From: Terriglobia bacterium
Lineage (GTDB): Bacteria > Acidobacteriota > Terriglobia > 20CM-2-55-15
Length of the DNA: 34,543 nucleotides
Direction of reading: 5' to 3'
Assembly: GCA_036496425.1 (NCBI GenBank)
Contig: DASXLG010000179.1
Coordinates: 1 to 34,543, forward strand
Position numbers and translations under genes: made by a program. The notes under the pieces are model-generated. The model ran no database searches and had not been told where the DNA came from. It was given only the letters and a program-made list of their open reading frames with translations. Of this stretch, positions 1 through 7,581 are shown piece by piece; position 1 is the stretch's first letter; every line of letters starts with the position of its first letter.

Positions 1-1720
1 TCTGCTGTGCGGCAAGGCGGGAGAAATGGAACTGGATAAAGCCAAACCGCTGCTTCAACTCGCCGGCGGAACAGATGTCCTGAAAAACTGCGAATCCTGC
101 ACGCGACACGCAAAACGCGGCCACCGTCCCGCCCGTCATCACGTACTCAATCAATATCGTGTCTGGTGCAAGCGCCTGCTGTATTTCTTCCAGTGACGCC
201 GAGCGCGCTTGCTTGAGCGACTCCACGCTGCCTGCAAGAAGGTCGACCAGCGTCCGTGATTTGGCGCGCTCAGCGGTTTCAAAGGCTTCCCGGAGGCTCG
301 CCGGATCTCCAGTCTGAAGGTCTGTCCGCATGAGCCTTTCGTAAACCGGCACCTTGTCCTTGAAGTAGTTCAGCCGCAGTTCGTCGGCCGCGATATTCGC
401 TCTGACGGCTTCCAACTCCTGAATCGCCAGCCGGAACTCCGCAGCCGCATCCGCCAGATTGCCGCGGGCGCGGTGTATTTCGCCGGACAGCGCGTGCAGT
501 TGATGGCCCACCAGAGCGCGGGACGACTCGCGATGCAGGGCCGCGGCAATATCCACATCGAGAGATGCAGTATTTAAGTCGCCGGCCTCCAGGGCTGCTC
601 GCGCGGAAACGATGCGGGCGAAGGCGGCATTCGGTTTCACATCCTCTTTGGCGAACGCCTCGTAAGCGCTGAGAGCGAGCGTCCGTGCATCGACGTGTCT
701 TCCCTGGTGAAGCCACATCACACCTTGATAGAGGTCCATCCCTGCGGCGCGGACGTCATTGCCCTGGGCCTTGAACATCGTGCGCGCCCGATCGAACAGC
801 CGCGCTGCTTCCTGGAACTGCTCCCGCTCGCTCTGCGCGATGGCCATGACGGCAACCGCCTTGGCCATTTCGAATGGCTTATGGTTATCCTCGAAGCCCT
901 TGTAAGCCGCTTCCGCCGCCGCCATGGCTTCGGCGTACATATTCATTTCAAGGTAGATCTCGCTCTGTGTGAGATCGCACAACGGGCCGTACCAGGGATC
1001 TGCGGCAAGCGCAGTGCGTGTTTCGTTCAGGATGTCGAGCGCGCGCGTGTATTCTCCCTGCATGTAATGGAGATAGCCCAGATTGTAATTGCCGCAGGCC
1101 GCGAGCCACGTCTGCCCGCTTTCTTCCGCCTTGTCCTTCGAAAGCTGGTAATAAACCCGCGCTTCATCACCTCGATTGAGGCTCGTGAGCACGACGGCAT
1201 GGTTCATGTACACCATTGCCAGTGACCTGTCGTCGCCGATCTCACAGAGCAGCGCCGCGGCGCGCTCGAGCGTGTCGAGCCGCTCCTGGAATCGATCGAG
1301 GCGGAAAAAGACTTCTCCGAGATTGTTCAAACCTCTCGCCAGCAGTTGCTTTTCGCCGAAGCGTGCGAATATCCGGTTGCCTGCTTCTCCGTCGCGCAGC
1401 GCGTCTTCGTAGCGGGAGAGATGGCAGTAGGAGTGAACCCGGTTCATCCGGACTTTTGCCGCTGCGAGTTCGTCGTTTGCCGACTCGTAGAGCTGGATCG
1501 CCGTATCGTAGAGCTTCAAGGCGTTGAGGTGATCGTCGGTTCTGGCGAGCGTGATGCCTTTCGTGACGAGTGCCCGCGCGCGCACCGCGGGGTCCGGCAT
1601 GTTTGAGGAAAGCTCCAGGCAACGCTCGGAGAGCTGCAGCGCCGCTTCGAATTGCCCCGATTCCAGGAGCCGGCGGACTTCGTCCATGAGTTCGTTGATC
1701 CGATGAGCCGATTGCTGCAT
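1..1720 (-). CDS. TPR-CHAT domain protein, C-terminus cut by window edge
   Basis: The minus-strand frame is open from an ATG at 1720 to the window edge, giving 573 codons without a stop. An in-frame TAA lies four codons upstream of that ATG, which fixes it as the earliest start. There is no signal peptide. Residues from about 15 to 450 form helical repeats of the TPR type, with recurring A-x(3)-Y/F and G-x(2)-L-Y patterns such as ALKLYDTAIQLYESAND. Near residue 515 a segment reading DTILIEYVMTGGTVAAFCVS matches the first strands of a CHAT domain, a caspase-like peptidase fold. The catalytic His and Cys would lie beyond the window, so protease activity cannot be judged. TPR-CHAT proteins are common in multicellular-lifestyle bacteria and some are proteases in immune pathways. 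The fusion is well supported; the function is not known. Confidence 0.85.
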   Translation of the reverse strand, partial: MQQSAHRINELMDEVRRLLESGQFEAALQLSERCLELSSNMPDPAVRARALVTKGITLARTDDHLNALKLYDTAIQLYESANDELAAAKVRMNRVHSYCHLSRYEDALRDGEAGNRIFARFGEKQLLARGLNNLGEVFFRLDRFQERLDTLERAAALLCEIGDDRSLAMVYMNHAVVLTSLNRGDEARVYYQLSKDKAEESGQTWLAACGNYNLGYLHYMQGEYTRALDILNETRTALAADPWYGPLCDLTQSEIYLEMNMYAEAMAAAEAAYKGFEDNHKPFEMAKAVAVMAIAQSEREQFQEAARLFDRARTMFKAQGNDVRAAGMDLYQGVMWLHQGRHVDARTLALSAYEAFAKEDVKPNAAFARIVSARAALEAGDLNTASLDVDIAAALHRESSRALVGHQLHALSGEIHRARGNLADAAAEFRLAIQELEAVRANIAADELRLNYFKDKVPVYERLMRTDLQTGDPASLREAFETAERAKSRTLVDLLAGSVESLKQARSASLEEIQQALAPDTILIEYVMTGGTVAAFCVSRAGFAVFQDICSAGELKQRFGFIQFHFSRLAAQQ

Positions 1721-1780
1721 CGGCAGAGATTATCTTTTTGTATAACCAGGTCATAACTTTTAGTTTTCCTGACAAAGGTT

Positions 1781-1871
1781 TTAGCCGCAGATGACGCGGA
1801 TGACGCAGATGGGGCGCAAAAACGAATCTTTGAGGCGCCCCATCAGCGTCATCCGCGTCATCTGCGGCTAA
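1781..1871. repeat. Long inverted repeat, 37-bp arms
   Basis: Arms at 1781-1817 and 1835-1871 are complementary at 36 of 37 positions around a 17-nt spacer. Each arm contains a short internal direct repeat, ATGACGC followed by GGATGACGC. It lies between the divergent TPR-CHAT and NHL genes, so it is not a simple terminator shared by convergent genes. The GCCGCAGATGACGCGGATGACGC word resembles an interspersed repeat I associate with many environmental bacterial genomes; that link is from memory. Confidence 0.8.
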
Positions 1872-1886
1872 AAAAAGTTTGGTTGC

Positions 1887-1905
1887 GGCATAGCCGCGCT
1901 ATGCC
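1887..1905. other. Short GC-rich hairpin
   Basis: GGCATAGC and GCTATGCC pair perfectly around a CGC loop and are followed by TTTT. It sits 55 bp upstream of the first NHL gene. It could be a weak terminator or attenuator, or part of the neighbouring repeat. Only the structure is visible. Confidence 0.4.
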
Positions 1906-1960
1906 TTTTGCGGCTAATCTCTTTTTGTTGAAGTAGACTCCAGCGAATCAGGAGGTCTCC

Positions 1961-3016
1961 ATGAGACGACTTGCGACCTGTTGCTTCATTTTCCTGCTGT
2001 CCCCGGGTCTGGCGGGTACGGCGTTTGCGCAGGCCAAGGCCACGGCGCAGAACGTTCCCGAAATCCCGTTTGATTCAGTGCCGAATTTTCTAAAGCTTCC
2101 GGCGAATTTGTATCTGGGCGAGGCGATCGGCGTGGCGACAAATTCGAAAGGTCATGTCTTCGTCTACACGCGCAGCGCGAACACGCGATTGTTCGAATTC
2201 GACCGGAATGGCAACTACATACGGGAGATCGGTGAAGGGAACTACGGCTTCGAGTTCGCGCATTCGGTGCGCGTCGATCCCCAGGACAACATCTGGGTTG
2301 TCGATGAAGGCACGAACCTCGTCATCAAGTTCAACCCGGCCGGCCGGATCGTCATGATCCTCGGCCATCGTCCCGACGTGATGGCCGGGGCGGTCGCGGC
2401 GCCTGCGGGAGCTGCGCCGCCGGCGGAGAAGTACACGCTCGGCCGGCCGACGGACGTCGCGTGGGACGCTCAAGGCAACATTTTCGTGTCCGACGGGTAC
2501 ATCAATCATCGGGTCGTCAAGTACGACAAGAACGGCCGCTTCCTCAAACAGGTCGGCAGCGAGAAGACCGGCACCGGGCCGGGCCAGTTCAATACACCGC
2601 ACTCGGTTGCCGTCGATGCGAAGGGGATGGTGTATGTCGCGGATCGCGGCAACAACCGCGTCCAGGTCTTCGACAACGACTTGAATTACAAGACCAGCTT
2701 CACGAACGTCGGAACATCATGGACCGTCTGCGTTTCGCCCGGACCGCATCAATATTTCTTCACCTCGAACTCGAATCCCAACGGCAATACGCCGGGTTCC
2801 TGGGAGATCACGGGCGAGATTTACAAGATGGAGCTCGATGGCACGATCGTCGGAAAGTTCGGCCACGCGGGCAAGCTGACGCCCGGCTTCCAGGTCGTGC
2901 ACATGCTGGACTGCCGAAATCCGAACGAGATCGTGGTCGCGGAAATCGAGTCCTGGCGCGTGCAGAAGCTGGTGCTGAAACCGCAATCCGTGACGAAGAG
3001 TTCGTCTTTGAAATAG
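1961..3016 (+). CDS. Secreted NHL-repeat beta-propeller protein
   Basis: A 351-aa protein with a clear signal peptide: basic MRR, a hydrophobic stretch to about residue 20, and AFAQA before the mature chain. The mature part is built of NHL blades with the hallmark patterns V-x-V-D-x-x-x-N-x-x-V-x-D and N-R-V-x-x-F, for example VDAKGMVYVADRGNNRVQVF near residue 220. A strong Shine-Dalgarno GGAGG at 1951-1955 supports the ATG at 1961. The next gene starts 9 bp after the stop and encodes a paralogue, so the two are probably co-transcribed and derive from a tandem duplication. Related proteins include peptidyl-alpha-hydroxyglycine lyase-like propellers, but no catalytic assignment can be made. 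It is likely periplasmic or extracellular. Confidence 0.88.
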   Translation: MRRLATCCFIFLLSPGLAGTAFAQAKATAQNVPEIPFDSVPNFLKLPANLYLGEAIGVATNSKGHVFVYTRSANTRLFEFDRNGNYIREIGEGNYGFEFAHSVRVDPQDNIWVVDEGTNLVIKFNPAGRIVMILGHRPDVMAGAVAAPAGAAPPAEKYTLGRPTDVAWDAQGNIFVSDGYINHRVVKYDKNGRFLKQVGSEKTGTGPGQFNTPHSVAVDAKGMVYVADRGNNRVQVFDNDLNYKTSFTNVGTSWTVCVSPGPHQYFFTSNSNPNGNTPGSWEITGEIYKMELDGTIVGKFGHAGKLTPGFQVVHMLDCRNPNEIVVAEIESWRVQKLVLKPQSVTKSSSLK

Positions 3017-3025
3017 GGAGGCCTC

Positions 3026-4162
3026 GTGAAACGCATCCTGCTCAGTGCATTAGCCGCTCTCGTTGTCGGTGGTATCCCGCCGCTCTCCGCGCAATCCGTG
3101 CCGGAGATTGCGTTCGATTCGGTGGATATTTTAAAACCGCCCGCTAATATCTATCTGGGCGAGGTTGGTGGTGTGGCGGCGAATTCGAAGGGCGATATCT
3201 TCGTTTACACGCGGACCGGCCATCCCACGATCACGATCGGCACATCACGGCCGTTCGCTCATGGCGGCTCGCGTCTGTTGCAGTTCGACAAGACAGGAAA
3301 GTTTGTTCGTGAGATCGGCCAGGACTCGTATGGATTCATGGTCGCGCAGCAGGTCCGCGTGGATCCGCAGGACAACCTGTGGGTCGTGGATCAGATGACC
3401 AGCATGGTCATGAAATTTACTCCGGGCGGGCAGATCCAGATGCTGCTGGGCCGGAAATCGGAATCCGAACGCGTGCCCGCCGCGCCGCTGAATCCGCAGG
3501 CGGCGGCGGGAGCCGCGGCAGCAGGTGGCGGCCGCGGCCGCGGCGCCGGAGCTGCAGTTAATGCTGAAGCGCCGGCCGGCGGACGAGGACGTGGCGGCCT
3601 TCCTGGTGCGGGCCAGCAGAGCGACGTATTTCAAAGACCTGCGGACGTGGCGTGGGATTCGGCCGGAAACATCTATGTCGCGGACGGTTTCGGAAACGCC
3701 CGCATCGCCAAGTTCGATAAGGCCGGCAAGTTCGTGAAAACCTGGGGTTCGCGCGGGACCGAACCTGGTCAGTTCAGCACCGTGCACGGGATTGCGGTCG
3801 ACGCGCAGGGGAACGTCTACGTGGCGGATACCGGAAACAAACGGATTCAGGTGTTCGATACCGACGGCAACTTCAAAACGCAGTTCACCGGTATCGGCAG
3901 TCCCGCCGCGATCTGCCTGACGCCGGGGCCGCGGCCAGTCCTGTACAGCTCCAATTCGAATCCCCCGGAAGATATCGATTCCGGCGGCGAGATTTATAAG
4001 TTGGACCTGACCGGCAAGGTGCTCGGGAAGTTCGGCAAGGCCGGAAAACAGATGAAGGAATTCGGAACCGTAAATCAGATCGACTGCCGCAGCGAGAACG
4101 AACTCCTCGTGGGAGAGATCGGGAACTGGCGAGTTCAAAAGGTAACGCTGCATGCGAACTAG
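3026..4162 (+). CDS. Secreted NHL-repeat protein, paralogue with Ala/Gly/Arg-rich insert
   Basis: A 378-aa exported propeller paralogous to the preceding gene; the two share phrases such as QVRVDPQDNLWVVD and a final NWRVQK or SWRVQK blade. Translation starts at a GTG at 3026, preceded by GGGAGG at 3015-3020, with a signal peptide ending near LSAQ. It differs from its neighbour by a low-complexity insert at about residues 150-197 made almost only of Ala, Gly, Arg and Pro, placed between two blades where the first protein has a shorter Ala-rich loop. This suggests an expanding surface loop rather than a new domain. Co-transcription with the upstream gene is likely from the 9-bp gap. Ligand and reaction are unknown. 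Confidence 0.88.
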   Translation: MKRILLSALAALVVGGIPPLSAQSVPEIAFDSVDILKPPANIYLGEVGGVAANSKGDIFVYTRTGHPTITIGTSRPFAHGGSRLLQFDKTGKFVREIGQDSYGFMVAQQVRVDPQDNLWVVDQMTSMVMKFTPGGQIQMLLGRKSESERVPAAPLNPQAAAGAAAAGGGRGRGAGAAVNAEAPAGGRGRGGLPGAGQQSDVFQRPADVAWDSAGNIYVADGFGNARIAKFDKAGKFVKTWGSRGTEPGQFSTVHGIAVDAQGNVYVADTGNKRIQVFDTDGNFKTQFTGIGSPAAICLTPGPRPVLYSSNSNPPEDIDSGGEIYKLDLTGKVLGKFGKAGKQMKEFGTVNQIDCRSENELLVGEIGNWRVQKVTLHAN

Positions 4163-4170
4163 CGTTTATC

Positions 4171-4357
4171 GAACCGCGGAGCGGCGGCACTCCTCTTGCC
4201 CAGGGCGTTAGCCCTGGGATTATCTGGCCGCGAAGGTTGAGCCCCAGCGGGACGAAAGATCCTGAGGAACCTGTCACGCCTACGGCGCTGCTGGCTGGTT
4301 TATACATAACCCCGGCTTACGCCGTGGGCTAGAGGAATACCGCCGCTTCGCGGCTCT
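4171..4357. repeat. Intergenic repeat with two inverted imperfect copies
   Basis: The left copy (about 4171-4222) and the reverse complement of the right copy (about 4306-4357) share the order GCCGCG(G/A)AGCGGCGG, a CTCCTCT word, then a GC hairpin. The left hairpin is CCCAGGGC-GTTA-GCCCTGGG at 4199-4218; the right one is built on CCCCGGCTTACGCCGTGGG. The middle contains GAGCCCCAGCGGGACGAAAG. I recall similar elements from Acidobacteria and Planctomycetes genomes, but this was not searched. The right end comes within 8 bp of the next start codon. Confidence 0.7.
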
Positions 4358-4364
4358 ATTCGGA

Positions 4365-5102
4365 GTGTTATTGAGTCCGACCCTGGTTCATGTGTTACTC
4401 GTTCTCTTTATTGCCACGCTGACCCGGTCCGCTTTCGGGTTCGGCGAGGCGCTGATCGCCGTTCCGCTGTTGGCGCTGCGTATTCCTGTGGAAATCGCGG
4501 CGCCTCTGGCTGTGTTGGTGTCGATTACGGTTGCGGCGGTGATTGTGGTTCAGGACTGGAGACACATTCATTTCAAAAGCGCCGGCGGGCTGGTGGGTTC
4601 GACCGTCATCGGGATCCCGCTTGGACTGGCGCTTTTGATCCGGGTCGATGAGAAGCACGTGAAGGTGCTGCTCTCGATTGTCATCGTGGCATTTGCGGTG
4701 TACTCCTTATTCGGGCGAAGCCGGCTGGAGTTGAAGAAGGACAGCCGCCGGTGGCTGCTCGGATGCGGCTTTTTTGCCGGCGTGCTTGGCGGCGCCTACG
4801 GAATGAACGGCCCGCCGCTGGCCATCTATGGCGCGATGCGCCGCTGGTCGCCCCAGCATTTCCGCGCGACGCTGCAGGGCTATTTCCTGCCGGCGAGCCT
4901 GATCGGAATGGTGGGCTACTGGTTGACCGGCCTCTGGGTTCCGGCGGTGACGCATTATTATCTCTGGTCGCTGCCGCTGGTCGTGGCGGCGGTTTTTCTT
5001 GGCCGCATGGTGAACCACCGGTTTGCAGGGGATGCGTTTTTGAAGTATGTGTGGGTGGGGCTGATCGGGATCGGCGTGGTGCTGTTTATCCAGGCGATTT
5101 GA
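4365..5102 (+). CDS. TauE/SafE-family membrane permease
   Basis: A 245-aa polytopic membrane protein with about eight hydrophobic segments and the family's features: an N-terminal RSAFGFGEALIAVPLLAL segment and a second-half counterpart GGAYGMNGPPLAIYGAM. These two G/P-rich re-entrant-like motifs mark the TauE/SafE (DUF81) sulfite/organosulfonate exporter family. The length is normal. The start is uncertain: GTG at 4365 gives the listed protein, while TTG at 4371 has a GGAG 5 bp upstream. The intergenic repeat ends just before it, so any promoter lies in or before the repeat. Substrate cannot be deduced, as no sulfur-metabolism gene is adjacent. Confidence 0.85.
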   Translation: MLLSPTLVHVLLVLFIATLTRSAFGFGEALIAVPLLALRIPVEIAAPLAVLVSITVAAVIVVQDWRHIHFKSAGGLVGSTVIGIPLGLALLIRVDEKHVKVLLSIVIVAFAVYSLFGRSRLELKKDSRRWLLGCGFFAGVLGGAYGMNGPPLAIYGAMRRWSPQHFRATLQGYFLPASLIGMVGYWLTGLWVPAVTHYYLWSLPLVVAAVFLGRMVNHRFAGDAFLKYVWVGLIGIGVVLFIQAI

Positions 5103-5141
5103 CATGTTCGTCCAACCCTCACACTCTGCTACCGTGACAAC

Positions 5142-6323
5142 ATGACGACCGCGCCCTTCGGACATTCCATGCTGGATCGCTGGATGCTCGATCCCTCCAT
5201 CACCTATCTCAATCACGGAACCGTCGGCGCGCCGCCGCGGCGCGTGCTGGAGGTCCAGCAGAAGCTGCGCGATGAAATCGAGCGGCAGCCGTCCCACTTC
5301 CTGCTCCGGGAAGTCTCGCCCAAAGGAGTCGGCGTCTGGAAACGTGAGACATCGCGGGTGCGTGATGCGGCGAACGCCGTCGCCGGATTTCTCGGCGCCA
5401 GAGGTGAGGACCTGGTCTTCGTGGACAACACAACTTCGGGTGTCAACGCCGTTCTTCGAAGCTTCGATTTTCGCGAAGGGGATGAGGTCTTAGTTCCGGA
5501 CGCCGCCTACGGCGCCATTCTCTACGCCGCGGAGTACGCGACGCGGGTTCGAGGCGCATGCGTTCGCATCGTGGAATTTCCAAAAATCGTTTTAAGTCCG
5601 GATGAGATCGTTCGGGTTGTCGACGAAGCGATCGGCCCGAAGACGCGCATCCTCATCATCGATCACGTGACCACCGGTACAGCGCTGATCCTGCCGATTG
5701 CGGAAATCGCCGCCCGCTGCCGGAAACGCGGTGTCGCGATTCTCGTCGATGCGGCGCATGCCCCGGGCGCGATTCCGGTCGATATCGCCGCTCTCGGCGT
5801 CGACTGGTACACGGGAAATCTTCATAAGTGGGGCTGGTCGCCGCGAAGCAGCGGCATCCTCTGGGTCAGCCCCGCCCGGCAGTCCTCGCTTCGACCGACG
5901 GTGATTTCGTGGGGACTCGACCAGGGCATGACGAGCGAATTCGACTGGCCGGGAACCCGCGATCCGACTCCGCATCTCGCGGCTCCCGCGGGAATCGCTT
6001 TCATGCGGGAACTCGGCGTGGAGCGCGTTCAACGCTACAACCACGACCTGGCATGGGCCGCGGGCCGGAGGCTGGCAGGACAACTCGGCACGCACCTTCT
6101 CGGACCGCAGGAAATGATCGGCACCATGATCACGCTGCCGCTTCCGCCGCGTTTCGGGTCGACGCCGGAAGAAGCCGCGGTTCTGCGCGACCGGCTGCTC
6201 TTCGAACACCACATCGAAGTGCATGCCGGCGCATTGAACCATCAGGTTTACATTCGCGTGTCGGCGCAGATCTATAACGAGATGGCGGATGTGGAGAGAC
6301 TGGCGGGGGCTTTGGTTAGTTAA
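5142..6323 (+). CDS. Class-V aminotransferase-fold PLP enzyme (isopenicillin N epimerase-like)
   Basis: A 393-aa cytosolic fold-type I PLP enzyme. The phosphate-binding region NTTSGVNAVL is near residue 97. The cofactor aspartate is in VDAAHAPGA (D203), and the Schiff-base lysine is in GNLHKWGW (K229). The arrangement and the start TYLNHGTVGAPPRRV resemble the isopenicillin N epimerase/cysteine desulfurase-like branch, whose members include epimerases, lyases and the ergothioneine lyase EgtE. No cephalosporin or ergothioneine genes are nearby, so the substrate is open. It follows the permease by 39 bp on the same strand. Its stop codon is the first part of a large palindrome shared with the convergent hydrolase gene. 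Confidence 0.88.
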   Translation: MTTAPFGHSMLDRWMLDPSITYLNHGTVGAPPRRVLEVQQKLRDEIERQPSHFLLREVSPKGVGVWKRETSRVRDAANAVAGFLGARGEDLVFVDNTTSGVNAVLRSFDFREGDEVLVPDAAYGAILYAAEYATRVRGACVRIVEFPKIVLSPDEIVRVVDEAIGPKTRILIIDHVTTGTALILPIAEIAARCRKRGVAILVDAAHAPGAIPVDIAALGVDWYTGNLHKWGWSPRSSGILWVSPARQSSLRPTVISWGLDQGMTSEFDWPGTRDPTPHLAAPAGIAFMRELGVERVQRYNHDLAWAAGRRLAGQLGTHLLGPQEMIGTMITLPLPPRFGSTPEEAAVLRDRLLFEHHIEVHAGALNHQVYIRVSAQIYNEMADVERLAGALVS

Positions 6324-6417
6324 GTCCATTGCATCAATGCATCATTTGACGTTTCTTCATTTCTTCAATTGAAGAAATGAACCAACGTCAAATGATGCAT
6401 TGATGCAATGGACTTAA
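6320..6417. terminator. 98-bp nearly perfect palindrome between convergent genes
   Basis: Outer arms 6320-6353 and 6384-6417 are perfectly complementary over 34 bp. Inside, after a 2-nt mismatch on each side, lies a perfect 26-bp palindrome (6356-6381) centred on AATT with no loop. The structure starts at the plus-strand stop (6321-6323) and ends 4 bp before the minus-strand stop (6422-6424). A bidirectional transcription terminator is the simplest role, but it is AT-rich, unusually long and loop-free, so a mobile or structural element is also possible. Confidence 0.75.
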
Positions 6418-6421
6418 TGTC

Positions 6422-7510
6422 TTAACGGTATTCCCTGATCATCTTCAAATACTCCTGATCAGCGGTATGTCCCCCCGCGCGCAGTCCGCTCAAGGTGCGC
6501 CTCGCGAGGCGGCGCTGGCTGGAATCCTCCGGCTGTTTTGCCTGTTCGGATAATTTCTTCAGGCGTTGCCGAAGATCCGCGAGTGCCCCTGCGCGATCGG
6601 AAGGTTCCGCAAGACGCGTTTCGGCGGACCAGATCGATTGCAACATCTGGATTTCGCGCTCGTCTTCCTCGGTGTCTTTCTTCAATCCATCGCGTACGGC
6701 TTTGCTTTTGCCCAGTTGCGTCGCTCGCGCCGCCACCGCCGAGACGTCTCTCAGTCCTTTGAAATCGGACGCTATCGATTGAAGCGCGAGGAAGGTGTCC
6801 TTGTCTCCCTGGTTCTGATTCGCTGCAGTCTGTCGTTTTGCGAGGATGCGATCGATCTCCATCTCGTCGCGCGCTTTCACACCCGACTTCATCGCCTGGA
6901 TCTCCATCCATTCGATAGCAGTAACGGCGAGTTCGCTCGAAAGCCAGACATGCGGTCCCGAAAAGATGGCAAGGTAGTGCGGTGACGTCAGATCGTGATC
7001 GAGCTGCCGCATTTCCCAGTGATTGAAATCGTCCGTGCCGGCCGTCGCGAATACGGGAAAGGGAAGTGTGGTCCGCGATTTGCCATCCGGGTAGCCGGCA
7101 CTCGACGCAAAGACGCCGGCAATTTTGAACGACGAGAGCGCCACGGAAAATGCGACGCGGGCGCCACCGGACATGCCGGCCGTATAGACACGTTTGGGAT
7201 CGATGCGAAAACGGGAGAACACATCGTTGGCCATGGACGCGGCAGCCTTTCCGGTTTCTGGCGATCCGTTCCGCGAGTTATTGGACCCGGCAATGATGTA
7301 TCCATATTGTTCGGCCGCTGCCTGGTATCGCTCGACGGCATTCCCGCCTCTTCCGCCCGGATCGAATCCCAGAATGACGGGCCAGGCCCGATCCGCCGTG
7401 TAGTTCGACGGCAGATACAAGGCATAGCTTTGAGACGCGTCGGCCGCACACTTCACATCCGGTAGGATCTGGCCGACGGGCAGGGCGAGAAGCAGAAGCA
7501 CGAAGAGCAT
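6422..7510 (-). CDS. Exported alpha/beta hydrolase, PHB-depolymerase/LpqC-like
   Basis: With the start set at the ATG at 7510 the protein is 362 aa and begins with a signal peptide (MLFVLLLLALPVG). The longer reading from 7570 would bury this peptide and overlap the divergent transporter gene. The core reads as an alpha/beta hydrolase: oxyanion region ILGFDPGGRGG, nucleophile elbow AGMSGG with Ser at about residue 114, then an Asp in AGTDDFNHW and a candidate His in SGPHVW. This layout matches esterases related to poly(3-hydroxybutyrate) depolymerase and LpqC. The final 120 residues are helical, charged and coiled-coil-like, which is not part of the usual fold. Substrate is unknown; probably secreted or lipid-anchored. 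Confidence 0.8.
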   Translation of the reverse strand: MLFVLLLLALPVGQILPDVKCAADASQSYALYLPSNYTADRAWPVILGFDPGGRGGNAVERYQAAAEQYGYIIAGSNNSRNGSPETGKAAASMANDVFSRFRIDPKRVYTAGMSGGARVAFSVALSSFKIAGVFASSAGYPDGKSRTTLPFPVFATAGTDDFNHWEMRQLDHDLTSPHYLAIFSGPHVWLSSELAVTAIEWMEIQAMKSGVKARDEMEIDRILAKRQTAANQNQGDKDTFLALQSIASDFKGLRDVSAVAARATQLGKSKAVRDGLKKDTEEDEREIQMLQSIWSAETRLAEPSDRAGALADLRQRLKKLSEQAKQPEDSSQRRLARRTLSGLRAGGHTADQEYLKMIREYR

Positions 7511-7581
7511 GCCCGAATTACAGCACAGCCGAACCGGTGAGACCAACTGGTTTTGGAAGGCGTCATGCACCCGTGATCGAC

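Noticed and set aside
1242-1775. 177-codon minus-strand frame beginning upstream of the TPR gene
   Set aside because: Overlaps the TPR-CHAT frame; its Arg/Ala/Gly-rich composition is that of a shadow.
3245-4153. 302-codon minus-strand frame
   Set aside because: Shadow of the second NHL gene in high-GC DNA, with no domain pattern.
5142-6323. Assignment as a specific cephalosporin epimerase or EgtE
   Set aside because: Only the fold and cofactor motifs are visible and no partner genes are near.
5592-6329. 245-codon minus-strand frame
   Set aside because: Antisense to the PLP enzyme, Arg-rich, and it would end in the palindrome.
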